DNA of 45,678 nt from Firmicutes bacterium UBA4882 (GTDB lineage Bacteria; Bacillota; UBA4882), in the NCBI GenBank assembly GCA_002399265.1, contig DHDG01000036.1, positions 6,585 to 52,262 on the forward strand, given 5' to 3'. Under the pieces are notes generated by a model, which did not search any database, had not been told where the DNA came from, and worked only from the letters and a program-made list of their open reading frames with translations. Position numbers and translations under genes: made by a program. This document shows, one piece after another, positions 24,883 to 33,409 of the stretch (positions within the stretch are counted from its first letter, which is position 1; every line of letters starts with the position of its first letter).

Positions 24883-26142
24883 ATGAAAACTTATACCTAC
24901 CCTCAAAGCCAAGAGTTGTTCAAACGTGCGGGAAAAGTCATTCCTTCCGGGATTTATGGGCATTTAGGCCCCAGTCAGGGCTGCTATATCCCCACACAAG
25001 CCTTTCCATTCTTCCTGGAGAGAGCGCAAGGGGCTTATATGTGGGATGTGGACGGGAATCGCTTCATTGATTATATGTGTGCCTATGGCCCTAATGTCCT
25101 CGGTTACAACGACCCGGACGTTGATCAGGCAGTGCGGGAACAAATGCAAATCGGCAACTGTACAACCCTGCCAACCGCCAAAATGATCGAACTGGCGGAA
25201 CTGCTGGTCGATACTGTAGACTCCGCTGATTGGGCGTTTTTCGCAAAAAACGGTGGCGATGTAACGAGTTTTGCCTTAATGATCGCCAGAGCCGCTACCG
25301 ACAGACCGAAGGCAATCCTGTTTAAAGGCGGCTACCATGGAGTTGCACCCTGGGCGCAAAAGCTCGGTTATCCGGGAATCACTGAAGCGGACACCGAAAA
25401 CAACATTTATGTACGCTGGAACCACTTTGAAGACCTTGAGCAAGCAGTACAACAGTATCCCGGTCAAATTGCCTGTGTTATGGCAACACCATATCACCAC
25501 CCGATTTTTGAAGACAATCAGCTGCCTGAATATGGCTTCTGGCAAAAGGTCCGTAAATTATGCACCGATCACGGTATTGTCCTGGCGATCGATGATGTGC
25601 GCTGTGGTTTCCGTCTGGACACCAGAGGCTCTGATCACTATTACGGCTTCAAAGCTGATCTGATCTGTTTCTGCAAAGCCATCGCCAACGGCTGGAATGT
25701 ATCTGCGTTATGCGGAATCGACGGCTTGAAGGAAGTGGCCAGTTCCGTAATGTACACCGGTAGTTACTGGCTCTCAGCTGTGCCTTTCGCCGCTGCCATA
25801 GCCACTATCACAAAACTGAAGCAGATCGACGGACCACAAACGATGCTGGAAAAAGGCAAAAAACTGACCGACGGTTTACGTGAGGTTGGCAGTAAATATG
25901 GATTCGATTTAAAGATCAGCGGTGAAAGCTCTTTATGGTTTATGCGCATCACCAATGACGATAATTTGGTTTTGCATCAGGAATGGGTTGCCGAATGTGT
26001 GCGACGCGGTGTTTTCTTCACCAATCATCATAATCAATTTATCAATTGTGCCATGACCGATGCAGACATCAGTTTCACACTGGAAGTCGCGGAGGAAGCA
26101 TTCAAAGTAGTTAAAGAGCGTCATCCTGAAATCGGCGGTTAA
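24883..26142 (+). CDS. Class III PLP aminotransferase (glutamate-1-semialdehyde aminomutase-like)
   Basis: The 419-residue enzyme follows the glutamate-1-semialdehyde aminomutase/class III pattern: AQGAYMWDVDGNRFIDYMCA near residue 50, the cofactor phosphate segment KNGGDVTSFALMIARAATDR, FKGGYHG, the aspartate of LAIDDVRCGFRLDTRG, and the PLP-binding lysine in CFCKAIANGWNVSALCG. The DDVRCGFR and GGDVT variants differ from true HemL (usually DEV and GTEA), so the substrate is probably not glutamate semialdehyde. ATG 24883 has AAGGGGGAG just upstream. Its place between a lipid-binding-type protein and a transketolase pair suggests it aminates, or moves an amino group on, a ketone or aldehyde made in this pathway. 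Confidence 0.85.
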   Translation: MKTYTYPQSQELFKRAGKVIPSGIYGHLGPSQGCYIPTQAFPFFLERAQGAYMWDVDGNRFIDYMCAYGPNVLGYNDPDVDQAVREQMQIGNCTTLPTAKMIELAELLVDTVDSADWAFFAKNGGDVTSFALMIARAATDRPKAILFKGGYHGVAPWAQKLGYPGITEADTENNIYVRWNHFEDLEQAVQQYPGQIACVMATPYHHPIFEDNQLPEYGFWQKVRKLCTDHGIVLAIDDVRCGFRLDTRGSDHYYGFKADLICFCKAIANGWNVSALCGIDGLKEVASSVMYTGSYWLSAVPFAAAIATITKLKQIDGPQTMLEKGKKLTDGLREVGSKYGFDLKISGESSLWFMRITNDDNLVLHQEWVAECVRRGVFFTNHHNQFINCAMTDADISFTLEVAEEAFKVVKERHPEIGG

Positions 26143-26160
26143 AAGGAGGGGGCTAATGTT

Positions 26161-27021
26161 ATGGGATTAAGTAAAGAAGAGTTGGCACGCCTGGAAACCA
26201 AAGCTCATGACCTACGGCATTCCATCGTCAATACTGTTCTTTTCGCAGGCAGCGGCCATATCGGCGGGGCTTTAAGTGCTCTGGATATCATGGTAATGCT
26301 CTATTATCACTTCATGAACCATAAGCCAGGTGACCCGCATTGGGAAGATCGTGATCGCTTTGTGCTCAGCAAAGGTCATGCGGGCATCGGATTTGCCAGT
26401 ATCCTGGCAGATTTGGGTTACATAGAAAAAGAGCAACTGAAGACCTTTAACCTTACCGGATCAAAACTGGGCATCCACCTTGACTCTAATAGAATCCCCG
26501 GCGTTGATGCCTCCACCGGTTCGCTTGGTCACGGATTGTCCATTGCACTGGGCATGGCGCTGGCCGCCCGCCAACTTAAGAAAAACTACCGCACATTCTG
26601 CATTTTGGGCGATGGCGAGTGCGATGAAGGATCGGTCTGGGAAGCGGCCATGGCGATCTCACATTTTAGAGCAACAAATTTAGTTACTTTCATTGATCGC
26701 AATCAGTACATGATCGACGGTAACACCGAAGAAGTCATGAAACTGGAACCCTTTGCCGAAAAATGGCGTGCCTTCGGATTTGATACCCTGATCATCAACG
26801 GCCACAGTTTTAATGAGTTACATACTGCAATTGAGCATGCATTAGTTGCGTCAGAAAAGCCTGTGGCGATCGTGTGCAATACTGTTAAGGGCTGTGGTGT
26901 CAACTTTATGGAGGGCAACTACAAGTGGCATTACGGCGCTATAAATGAAGATGTGGCTGAACAGTGCCATCGCAGCCTGGATCAGTACTATGAGAAACGT
27001 GTTCAGGAAAAAGGAGCGTGA
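26161..27021 (+). CDS. Transketolase, N-terminal (TPP-binding) subunit
   Basis: The 286-residue protein is the thiamine-diphosphate half of a split transketolase. It has GSGHIGGALSALDIM near residue 30, FVLSKGHAGIGFASIL, the STGSLGHGLSIALGMALA segment, and the TPP/Mg motif GDGECDEGSVWEAAMAISHF ending in DRNQ. Length and opening match other split N-subunits. It must pair with the next gene product to be active, moving a two-carbon ketol unit between a ketose-type donor and an aldehyde. ATG 26161 follows AAGGAGGGGG; the ATG six bases earlier is out of frame and soon stops. Split transketolases often serve specialised pathways. Confidence 0.93.
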   Translation: MGLSKEELARLETKAHDLRHSIVNTVLFAGSGHIGGALSALDIMVMLYYHFMNHKPGDPHWEDRDRFVLSKGHAGIGFASILADLGYIEKEQLKTFNLTGSKLGIHLDSNRIPGVDASTGSLGHGLSIALGMALAARQLKKNYRTFCILGDGECDEGSVWEAAMAISHFRATNLVTFIDRNQYMIDGNTEEVMKLEPFAEKWRAFGFDTLIINGHSFNELHTAIEHALVASEKPVAIVCNTVKGCGVNFMEGNYKWHYGAINEDVAEQCHRSLDQYYEKRVQEKGA

Positions 27022-27028
27022 CTGAAGA

Positions 27029-28039
27029 ATGGCTGGCGGAATTTCTTACACCGTTGATGAAACTACCAAACTGTCCACAGCTGAGGTATATGCCAAAGCA
27101 CTTTCTGATCTGGCCTTACAGGATCCACGCATTGTCGTATTAACTTCGGATCTGGCCAAGTCTACCAAGATTGGCGTTTTCGAAGAACGCTTCCCGGACC
27201 GCTTCTATAATGTAGGCATCGCTGAGCAAAACATGTTCGGGATTGCATCCGGCATGGCAAAGTGCGGGCTAATCCCGTTTACTTCCTGTTTCGCGGTTTT
27301 CACCGCGTGCCGTGGCCTTGATCAGGTCCATACGGACATTTGCTATCAGAATCTGAATGTGAAAATGATCGCCTCCCACGCCGGCACTTCTTTCGGCCAG
27401 GCAGGCACTACCCACCATTCTACGGAAGACATTGCGATTATGAGATCGATGGCCAATTTAACAGTCATCGTTCCCGCCGACGGCCTGGAAACCGCCAATG
27501 CCGTTAAGGCTGCGATTGAACTGAATGGCCCTGTTTATATTCGGATTAACCGTGGCTTTGATCAGATTGTTAACGATGGAATGGATTATGGCTTCCAAAT
27601 CGGCAAAGCCGTTCAATTAATGGATGGTACGGATCTAACCATTATTGCCTGCGGTTCGGGTGTCTTCCAGGCGGTACAGGCAGCGCGCGAATTGGCTTTC
27701 AGCGACGGAATCAAAGCCCGGGTACTGAATCTGCACACCATTAAGCCGATTGATCGCGAGGCTATTATGAAAGCGGTGCAGGAAACCAGGCGCATCATTA
27801 CTGTTGAGGACCATACCATCATTGGCGGTCTGGGAGGTGCCGTAGCGGAGATCATTGCAGAAGGTGGAAAAGCATGTGCCTTCAGACGCCTGGGACTTCA
27901 GGACGCTTTCTCCCCCATCGGATTGCATGAAGACTTGATGTCCTATCATAAAATTGATGCCAACGGTATCATTGAAACGACACGCGCGCTGATGAAACTC
28001 GACTTTGAAGAAGATGATAATTGGGAAGATGAGGTGTGA
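27029..28039 (+). CDS. Transketolase, C-terminal subunit
   Basis: The 336-residue protein supplies the pyrimidine-binding and C-terminal transketolase domains: VVLTSDLAKSTKIGVFEERF, the catalytic glutamate in YNVGIAEQNMFGIASGMA, and FTSCFAVFTACRGLDQVHTD. A conserved histidine stretch follows (SHAGTSFGQAGTTHHSTEDI). The C-terminal domain includes LTIIACGSGVFQAVQAAREL. It starts 7 bp after the N-subunit gene. ATG 27029 is 12 nt from AAGGAG, a slightly long spacing. Its stop lies just before the second SCP2-like gene. Confidence 0.93.
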   Translation: MAGGISYTVDETTKLSTAEVYAKALSDLALQDPRIVVLTSDLAKSTKIGVFEERFPDRFYNVGIAEQNMFGIASGMAKCGLIPFTSCFAVFTACRGLDQVHTDICYQNLNVKMIASHAGTSFGQAGTTHHSTEDIAIMRSMANLTVIVPADGLETANAVKAAIELNGPVYIRINRGFDQIVNDGMDYGFQIGKAVQLMDGTDLTIIACGSGVFQAVQAARELAFSDGIKARVLNLHTIKPIDREAIMKAVQETRRIITVEDHTIIGGLGGAVAEIIAEGGKACAFRRLGLQDAFSPIGLHEDLMSYHKIDANGIIETTRALMKLDFEEDDNWEDEV

Positions 28040-28046
28040 TTACGGC

Positions 28047-28829
28047 ATGGCACCTACTGATGAGATTTATTCCGCGAAGATATTTTTCAATGCCGTTTTG
28101 CCGCTCTTCAAAGAAATTGCATTAAGCACGGGCCTTAAGCGCTCATTCGCCGGCAAAAACGGTGTGATTCAGGTTAGCGCTATTGCTGACGACGGCAAAT
28201 GGGGTACACATTTCTTGCTGAGTAACGGTGCAATGACTGTCCAGCTGGGAACGCATCCTTCGCCGACAGTTGATCTTGAGTTCAAAACTCTCAGATCTTT
28301 TAATGACTTCTTCAAAGGAACCAGTAAGATATTGCCGAAAATAAAAGGGATTAGCCATTTAGGGCTTTTGGTCCCCACATTCAGGACCTTGCTGAAAATG
28401 GCTGCTTTGCTGGGCGCCAAAGGCGCACCTGCGAACCCTCAGGAAAGAATATTACTCGTCCGACTATATTTCTACTTATTATCTTCCGGCATCAGTCAAC
28501 TCAATAAATGCGGGCATCCCGAGGTGTCTTCATGGGCAAAAACGAGTCCGGATCGCGTCTATGCCTGGTCTGTTGATAATTACCCGGAGCTGGCAGCCTT
28601 CATTCGCGTTAAGGCCGGCAAAACGAAGTCCAGCCGCGGACTGTATCAACGTTCAAAGCCGTTTTTCACGATGCGTTTTGATACTCCCGAGAGCGCTTTG
28701 GGAATTCTCCTGCAAAAAGATGATATGCTCGCGTCGACCACCGCAAAGAAGCTGATCATGGAAGGTGCGCCGGAGTTTGGTGCCCAAATCGGTAACTATA
28801 TGATGTTGGTGGGATCCTACGCTAAATAA
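28047..28829 (+). CDS. SCP2-like (sterol carrier) domain protein, copy 2
   Basis: The 260-residue protein shows the same plan as the first gene of the cluster. The N-terminal module has GVIQVSAIADDGKWGTHFLL and VDLEFKTLRSFNDFFKGTSK. The C-terminal module has FTMRFDTPESALGILLQKDD followed by KKLIMEGAPEFGAQIGNYMM, parallel to FMVFDSIDTASGIL in copy 1. SCP2 folds bind lipids or acyl chains in a hydrophobic tunnel. ATG 28047 is preceded by GAGGTG, which overlaps the end of the transketolase gene; an in-frame TTG at 28005 would overlap it by 35 bp and has no site. Function in the cluster is not known. Confidence 0.6.
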   Translation: MAPTDEIYSAKIFFNAVLPLFKEIALSTGLKRSFAGKNGVIQVSAIADDGKWGTHFLLSNGAMTVQLGTHPSPTVDLEFKTLRSFNDFFKGTSKILPKIKGISHLGLLVPTFRTLLKMAALLGAKGAPANPQERILLVRLYFYLLSSGISQLNKCGHPEVSSWAKTSPDRVYAWSVDNYPELAAFIRVKAGKTKSSRGLYQRSKPFFTMRFDTPESALGILLQKDDMLASTTAKKLIMEGAPEFGAQIGNYMMLVGSYAK

Positions 28830-28882
28830 CGGCACAAAGATGAATTACGGCAGCTAATAGCGGCACAAAATGGAGCGATTGT

Positions 28883-29542
28883 ATGAAGAAAAAAGGTAGC
28901 GCTGTTTTTCACAAAAACACATTTGATAAGATTTCGCCAGAAAAGAAGGATAAGATTTTTACTGTGGCAATCGCAGAATTTGCGGCCATGGGCTATAATG
29001 CTACCAATATCAATATGATTGCTCAAAAAGCTGACATCAGTATCGGTTCACTCTACAGTTACTTCAGTTCTAAAGAAGACCTGTTTTTGGCTATGGCTGA
29101 AAAAGGTTACGAGTTATTAGGAAAGGCTTTGGCTGAACTGCATCCTGAAGAAGGGACTGTCTTTGACGTCATTGAGCGCTTACTGCATATCACTGTTAAT
29201 TACGCCGAACAGCATACCGACTTCTGTCTTATCTATATCGACCTGAGTACTGAAACTTTGTCCGGTTTGAGTGAACGCTTGTCTGACAACGTTGAAACAG
29301 ACTATGTGAACGCCTATAAGGAGTTGCTGGCGGCCGCCAAAGAAAAAGGCGAAGTACGTTCTGATTTGGATGTTCCTATGGCTGCATTTTTCCTGGATAA
29401 TCTGGTGGTCATGCTGCAGCTTTCAGTAGCCTCCAGCTATTATCGGTCAAGAATCAAGTTATATTTGGGGGAAGATGGTGCCCAGGATCGCGAAATGCTG
29501 ATTGGCGGCTTGCTGGCTTTGATAAAGAGGGCTTTTTCCTGA
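28883..29542 (+). CDS. TetR/AcrR-family transcriptional regulator
   Basis: The 219-residue protein has an N-terminal TetR helix-turn-helix (about residues 20-66): KIFTVAIAEFAAMGYNATNI, then IAQKADISIGSLYSYFSSKE, the textbook recognition-helix pattern. The remaining 150 residues are an all-helical ligand-binding domain without an identifiable ligand. ATG 28883 has GGAG about 8 nt upstream. It sits inside the cluster, downstream of the second SCP2-like gene and upstream of the AFOR gene, so it should control its own operon through the palindrome at 24,008-24,023. Many relatives respond to acyl-CoA or hydrophobic compounds, which would fit SCP2 neighbours. Confidence 0.9.
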   Translation: MKKKGSAVFHKNTFDKISPEKKDKIFTVAIAEFAAMGYNATNINMIAQKADISIGSLYSYFSSKEDLFLAMAEKGYELLGKALAELHPEEGTVFDVIERLLHITVNYAEQHTDFCLIYIDLSTETLSGLSERLSDNVETDYVNAYKELLAAAKEKGEVRSDLDVPMAAFFLDNLVVMLQLSVASSYYRSRIKLYLGEDGAQDREMLIGGLLALIKRAFS

Positions 29543-29638
29543 AATTGTTTCACCGATAGTGTTTCGCGAGTGCAGCGCGGCCACCTTTTGAGGCAAATGT
29601 TGCTTTTTGAGAACAGTGTTCTGCGGGAGGGATCTTTG

Positions 29639-31555
29639 ATGTCTAAATATGGTGGCTATATGGGCAAAGTTGTGGACATTGATTTATGCGCCCGCACCTA
29701 TCGCCTGTACCCTTGGTCTGAGGAAGATCAGCGCCGCTACCTGGGCGGCAAGATCATGGCGGCCCGTATCATTGCTGATAATGTGGCCCCGGCTGTCGGG
29801 GCTTTTGATGATGCCAACATTCTGGTGGTATCAACCGGTCCGTTGAATGGCTGTAACACGCCAACGTCTGCGCGGTTCAATGTCTCGACAATATCGCCGC
29901 TGACGAATTTGCTAACCTCCTCCAACTGCGGCGGCAACTTCGGGATCTACCTGAAGAAAGCCGGTTATGATGCGCTCATTTTGCGCAATAAGGCGACGAC
30001 GCCAATCTGGATGGAGATCAGCGAGGATCAGGTGCTGTTCCATGACGCGGCGCACCTGTGGGGTAAAACGACGTCGGAGACGCAGGCTTTGCTGCCAGGC
30101 AATGACGGCTATCTGGCGATCGGTCCGGCTGGCGAGCACCGGGTCAAATATGCCAATTTGACCAGCGGAGAGCGTGTGGCAGGCCGCGGCGGTACTGGTG
30201 CGGTGCTGGGCGACAAGAATGTGAAAGCGATAGTAGCGCGCGGCAACCGGAAGCCGGACATCGCTAATCCTGAAAAGACAAAACAGCTGACGAAAAATTG
30301 GGTTGCGGCGCTCAGAAAGCATCCTTTTTGCGGTGAGCGGCTGCCCAAATATGGCACTGCCGGTTTGGTGCGCTCCATGCAAAAGGGCCATACCTTAGCC
30401 ACTAAGAATTTTGCGGCCGGCCAATATGATAATTATGAGGCGATCAGTGGCGAGACGCTGTCTGCCAAATATCTAATCAAAAATAAAGGCTGTATGACTT
30501 GTCCGATCCAATGTGGTCGCCAGGTCGGGCGCAGTGGCAAAGCGATCAAAGGGCCTGAGCTAGAGACGATCGGTCTGTGGGGACCGAACCTGCTCAATAG
30601 CGATTTGCAGGCGATTATTGAGTGGAATTACCAAATGGATGAGTTGGGCATGGACACAATCAGTGCTGCCGGTTGCGTGGCCTTTGCGATGGAGCTGAAC
30701 GAGAAAGGGCTTTGGCAGAACGGGCTGGAGTTTGGCGTCACGGATCAGATTCCGCAAGTGCTGCATGATATTGCCTACCGGCGCGGCATCGGTGATGAGC
30801 TGGCGGAGGGTACCCGTTACCTGTCGCAGAAGTATGGCGGGTCGGAATTCGCGATGCAGGTTAAGGGGATGGAGTTGTCAGCCTACGAGCCCCGAGGGGC
30901 GGTCGGCCAAGGTCTCGGTTATGCGGTCTCCAACCGAGGCGGCGACCATCTGAATGCCGGCTATACGATGATTTATGAAGGCCTGGCCATGAATGTCAAA
31001 CCGCGCAAAGTTCAGGCAAAGGCCGAATTGACAGTGCTTAATCAAAATATTATGGAAGCAGCTTCGGCGGCTGGCAGCTGCCTTTTTACGCTGTATGCCT
31101 TTGTACCGGGATTCTTAATCAAAAAGCCGCACTCCGTTATCAGCCGCGTCGTTAACGCAGTGATGGCCTCCTCATTGGTGGCCGCGACCCTGCGCTTGGT
31201 CATGAAAGCCAATGACAAAGTGCTGCCCATTCATATGCCCGGGCTACCACATTCGCAGCTGATCTCGGCGGTCACAGGCATGCGCGTTAAGTTTATGACG
31301 CTGTGCCAGATCGGGGAGCGCGGTTACAATCTGGAGCGCTTATATAATGTGAAGCGCGGCTTGACCGCAGCAGACGACCGACTCCCGGGGCGCCTGGTCA
31401 ACGAGTTGGAAGATCCGCAACTGCCTGACAGCAAAGTGCCGCTAGCCATCCTGAAGCGGAAATACTACCGGATTCGGGGTTGGGATCAGAGCGGCGTGCC
31501 ACTGGCAAAGACGCTGCGGAGGCTAGGGCTAGTATTGCGGGACTTCCTTATATAA
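29639..31555 (+). CDS. Aldehyde:ferredoxin oxidoreductase family tungsten/molybdenum enzyme
   Basis: The 638-residue protein is AFOR-like. The N-terminal pterin-binding domain shows YLGGKIMAARIIADNV, STGPLNGCNTPTSARFNVST and SNCGGNFGIYLKKAGYDALI. The [4Fe-4S] ligands are C285, C288 and C292 (CMTCPIQCGR), with a later cysteine in AAGSCLFTLYAF as the fourth. These enzymes interconvert carboxylic acids and aldehydes with ferredoxin and need a tungsto- or molybdopterin. ATG 29639 is set by GGGAGG 8 nt upstream; an in-frame start at 29570 lacks a site. It is the last gene of the cluster, 96 bp after tetR. The exact substrate is unknown, and it may not be a classic AOR. Confidence 0.92.
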   Translation: MSKYGGYMGKVVDIDLCARTYRLYPWSEEDQRRYLGGKIMAARIIADNVAPAVGAFDDANILVVSTGPLNGCNTPTSARFNVSTISPLTNLLTSSNCGGNFGIYLKKAGYDALILRNKATTPIWMEISEDQVLFHDAAHLWGKTTSETQALLPGNDGYLAIGPAGEHRVKYANLTSGERVAGRGGTGAVLGDKNVKAIVARGNRKPDIANPEKTKQLTKNWVAALRKHPFCGERLPKYGTAGLVRSMQKGHTLATKNFAAGQYDNYEAISGETLSAKYLIKNKGCMTCPIQCGRQVGRSGKAIKGPELETIGLWGPNLLNSDLQAIIEWNYQMDELGMDTISAAGCVAFAMELNEKGLWQNGLEFGVTDQIPQVLHDIAYRRGIGDELAEGTRYLSQKYGGSEFAMQVKGMELSAYEPRGAVGQGLGYAVSNRGGDHLNAGYTMIYEGLAMNVKPRKVQAKAELTVLNQNIMEAASAAGSCLFTLYAFVPGFLIKKPHSVISRVVNAVMASSLVAATLRLVMKANDKVLPIHMPGLPHSQLISAVTGMRVKFMTLCQIGERGYNLERLYNVKRGLTAADDRLPGRLVNELEDPQLPDSKVPLAILKRKYYRIRGWDQSGVPLAKTLRRLGLVLRDFLI

Positions 31556-31566
31556 ATGAAGTTCTT

Positions 31567-32340
31567 CTATATTAGAAAACCGAAAATATTGGGCACTGTT
31601 TCTGCGCCAAAGGTCTTACAGGCCATTCGGTACATTGCCTTGGCATGGATCCTGTCGTGCCAGACGAAGCGGCGGCAGACTTTGCGCAGCGTCCATTCTT
31701 CCCCGTAGCTGCCATTAAACAATCTGTTAGCCAGATAATTTGGTACGCCTGTTTGTGTGATTTCCAGTTGTTCAAAGGATTGCAGGCGGCGTGTTACAAT
31801 GATGCCAGCCTCATAATTGGCGCTATCGGCGGGGCTATTGGTGGCACGATCGGCACGAATTCCGATCTCACCAAAATAGTAGCTGTTAACTCCGCTGGTA
31901 TGATCATACATTTGCTGCGCGGTGATCGGAACCTGACCATAAAAAGTCTCTCGCACCGATAATGCAGTGCGATTTTTGTCAGGAATTGCGTCAAACAGGC
32001 GTTGAAAATCCCGGGCAGATTTGATAGCCAGTTCTTTTAGCTTTAGATACTCCTTTATTAAGAGCGGTCGCTTCTCTGATTCAAAGAGTACATCCGAATC
32101 AGCATCAGCGATCCTTAACTCGGAAGCCTTCTCTTGGATGATGATGGCCTCAATTGTTTCATCGACGGGAAAGGACAGGCCATCACGCCATTGCAGATAG
32201 GACCTGATTTCGCGATCCATTTTTGCCAAGGCCTCTTCTTTGGAAGATCCCCGCGTGAAGGCACCGATGCAGTCCTGCGCATAAACCAGAGAATCGTTCC
32301 CATTGTGTTCCCAGATACAGTACACTTTTATTGCAAACAC
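31567..32340 (-). CDS. HicB-like / DinB-like two-domain protein
   Basis: The 257-residue protein begins with a HicB-like fold (about residues 1-75: FAIKVYCIWEHNGNDSLVYA, then CIGAFTRGSSKEEALAKMDR), as in antitoxins of HicAB systems. After a linker, residues about 105-257 look like a DinB-type four-helix bundle with possible metal-binding histidines in MYDHTSGVNSYYFGEIG and VWHDRIHAKAMYRMA. No HicA toxin gene is adjacent. The start is GTG 32340 with a weak ribosome site (GCGAG). It converges with the AFOR gene with an 11-bp gap. Both domain assignments are from pattern only, and the function is unknown. Confidence 0.6.
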   Translation of the reverse strand: MFAIKVYCIWEHNGNDSLVYAQDCIGAFTRGSSKEEALAKMDREIRSYLQWRDGLSFPVDETIEAIIIQEKASELRIADADSDVLFESEKRPLLIKEYLKLKELAIKSARDFQRLFDAIPDKNRTALSVRETFYGQVPITAQQMYDHTSGVNSYYFGEIGIRADRATNSPADSANYEAGIIVTRRLQSFEQLEITQTGVPNYLANRLFNGSYGEEWTLRKVCRRFVWHDRIHAKAMYRMACKTFGAETVPNIFGFLI

Positions 32341-32380
32341 CTCGCTGCGGCGGTTGGAGCTGGAGTGAAATGCGAAACGT

Positions 32381-32807
32381 TCAGGAATTGAATTCCCTTA
32401 AACCTTCATCCCAATCCTGAAAGAAAACACGATAGCGATACCCCTGATCATGATATCGCTGTAAAATATTCTCCGAAAAATCAGAAGTCATATCGGAATC
32501 AGCTTCATAAATCAGGCATCCGCTTGAGATCGCCTTAAACTGCATGAATAACGGCGTTTTTGGGTTGGCTGTTCCATCACTATATGAGCCAAAAAAGATA
32601 AACCGCCGCAATATTCGGGCCGTTTTGCCAAAACTCCTGCAATAACATTAATCTTCCATGAATATAACTCGCGTTACTCGCGCCTACCTGTCCTTCGCGA
32701 CGAAGGCTATCGGCGCTCACCTGCTGAATTCCTGACAATTCCCAATAGGCGTTAGTTCTATTTTTCACAACAATATTGGTTCCTAAAATGAGGGATGCTC
32801 GGGTCAA
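32381..32807 (-). pseudogene. Frameshifted remnant of an unrecognised gene
   Basis: Two overlapping minus-strand frames read as one protein broken by a one-base shift. The upstream part (32807 to about 32610) runs through YIHGRLMLLQEFWQNGPN. The downstream part (about 32611 to 32381) continues as RRFIFFGSYSDGTANPKTPL and ends GLREFNS. Removing one base near 32611 joins them smoothly. There is no clear ribosome site at the first part, so the true N-terminus may also be lost. I do not recognise the family. A sequencing error is also possible. Confidence 0.5.
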
Positions 32808-32841
32808 AGTACAAATGACAAAAGTAATTAGTAAAAACCTA

Positions 32842-32886
32842 TTGACAAAGGGTAATATGTTGCATATTATATGAGTAACATGTTAC
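32842..32886 (+). promoter_or_regulatory. Promoter with two tandem operators for the MarR gene
   Basis: TTGACA (32842-32847) and TATTAT (32865-32870) are 17 bp apart. Two copies of a 12-bp operator overlap it: GTAATATGTTGC (32852-32863, in the spacer) and the perfect palindrome GTAACATGTTAC (32875-32886, at the start site). They differ at two positions and are 23 bp apart, about two helical turns. Confidence 0.75.
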
Positions 32887-32903
32887 CTTTTAGGGAGATG
32901 TAA

Positions 32904-33347
32904 ATGAACGAGCTGGAACAAAAGGCGTACATTTTCGCAAAGGTATTTACCTTATCGAACTGGCTGCAAGTACTTGGGGATAAATTTGATAAGAATATTA
33001 CAACTAAACAATGGCTTTTTTTCCTTGGGGTCTCAACTTTCGCACAGCCACCAACTCTAAGCGAAGTGGCAAATCTGATCGGATACTCGCGCCAGAATGC
33101 GAAACGCATTGCAGCCGTCTTACATGAAGCTGGGTTTGTGATCCTATCCAAGGACCAAAATGACGCCAGGGCGCTGCGGATTGAGCTCACCCCAAAATCT
33201 ATCGAGTATTTCAAGAAGCGGGACAAACGGGAAATTGAGTTTCTTGAGAAGCTATTTGCCGGATTTGACGCTGAACTAGTAAATAGCGTTTGCCAGGGAC
33301 TTATTAAGCTGGAACAAAATATCAAGACGATGAATCTGGCGCAGTAA
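32904..33347 (+). CDS. MarR-family transcriptional regulator
   Basis: The 147-residue protein has the MarR winged-helix plan: TTKQWLFFLGVSTFAQPPTL, the recognition region LSEVANLIGYSRQNAKRIAA, and the wing segment VILSKDQNDARALRIELTPK. N- and C-terminal helices would form the dimer. ATG 32904 follows AGGGAGATG. The promoter in front contains two palindromic sites suited to autorepression. It heads a small plus-strand group with a lipoprotein gene, an FMN-binding protein and a DUF1648 protein, which are its likely targets. The inducing ligand is unknown. Confidence 0.9.
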   Translation: MNELEQKAYIFAKVFTLSNWLQVLGDKFDKNITTKQWLFFLGVSTFAQPPTLSEVANLIGYSRQNAKRIAAVLHEAGFVILSKDQNDARALRIELTPKSIEYFKKRDKREIEFLEKLFAGFDAELVNSVCQGLIKLEQNIKTMNLAQ

Positions 33348-33409
33348 GCGGACTGCTAAAATGAGGCTGCGATTGCACCGCTAATTTTCTGAATGCGGAG
33401 GCGTTTCTG

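Noticed and set aside
32134..32391. Plus-strand 85-residue open frame opposite the HicB/DinB-like gene
   Set aside because: It is antisense to a better-supported gene and has no recognisable features.
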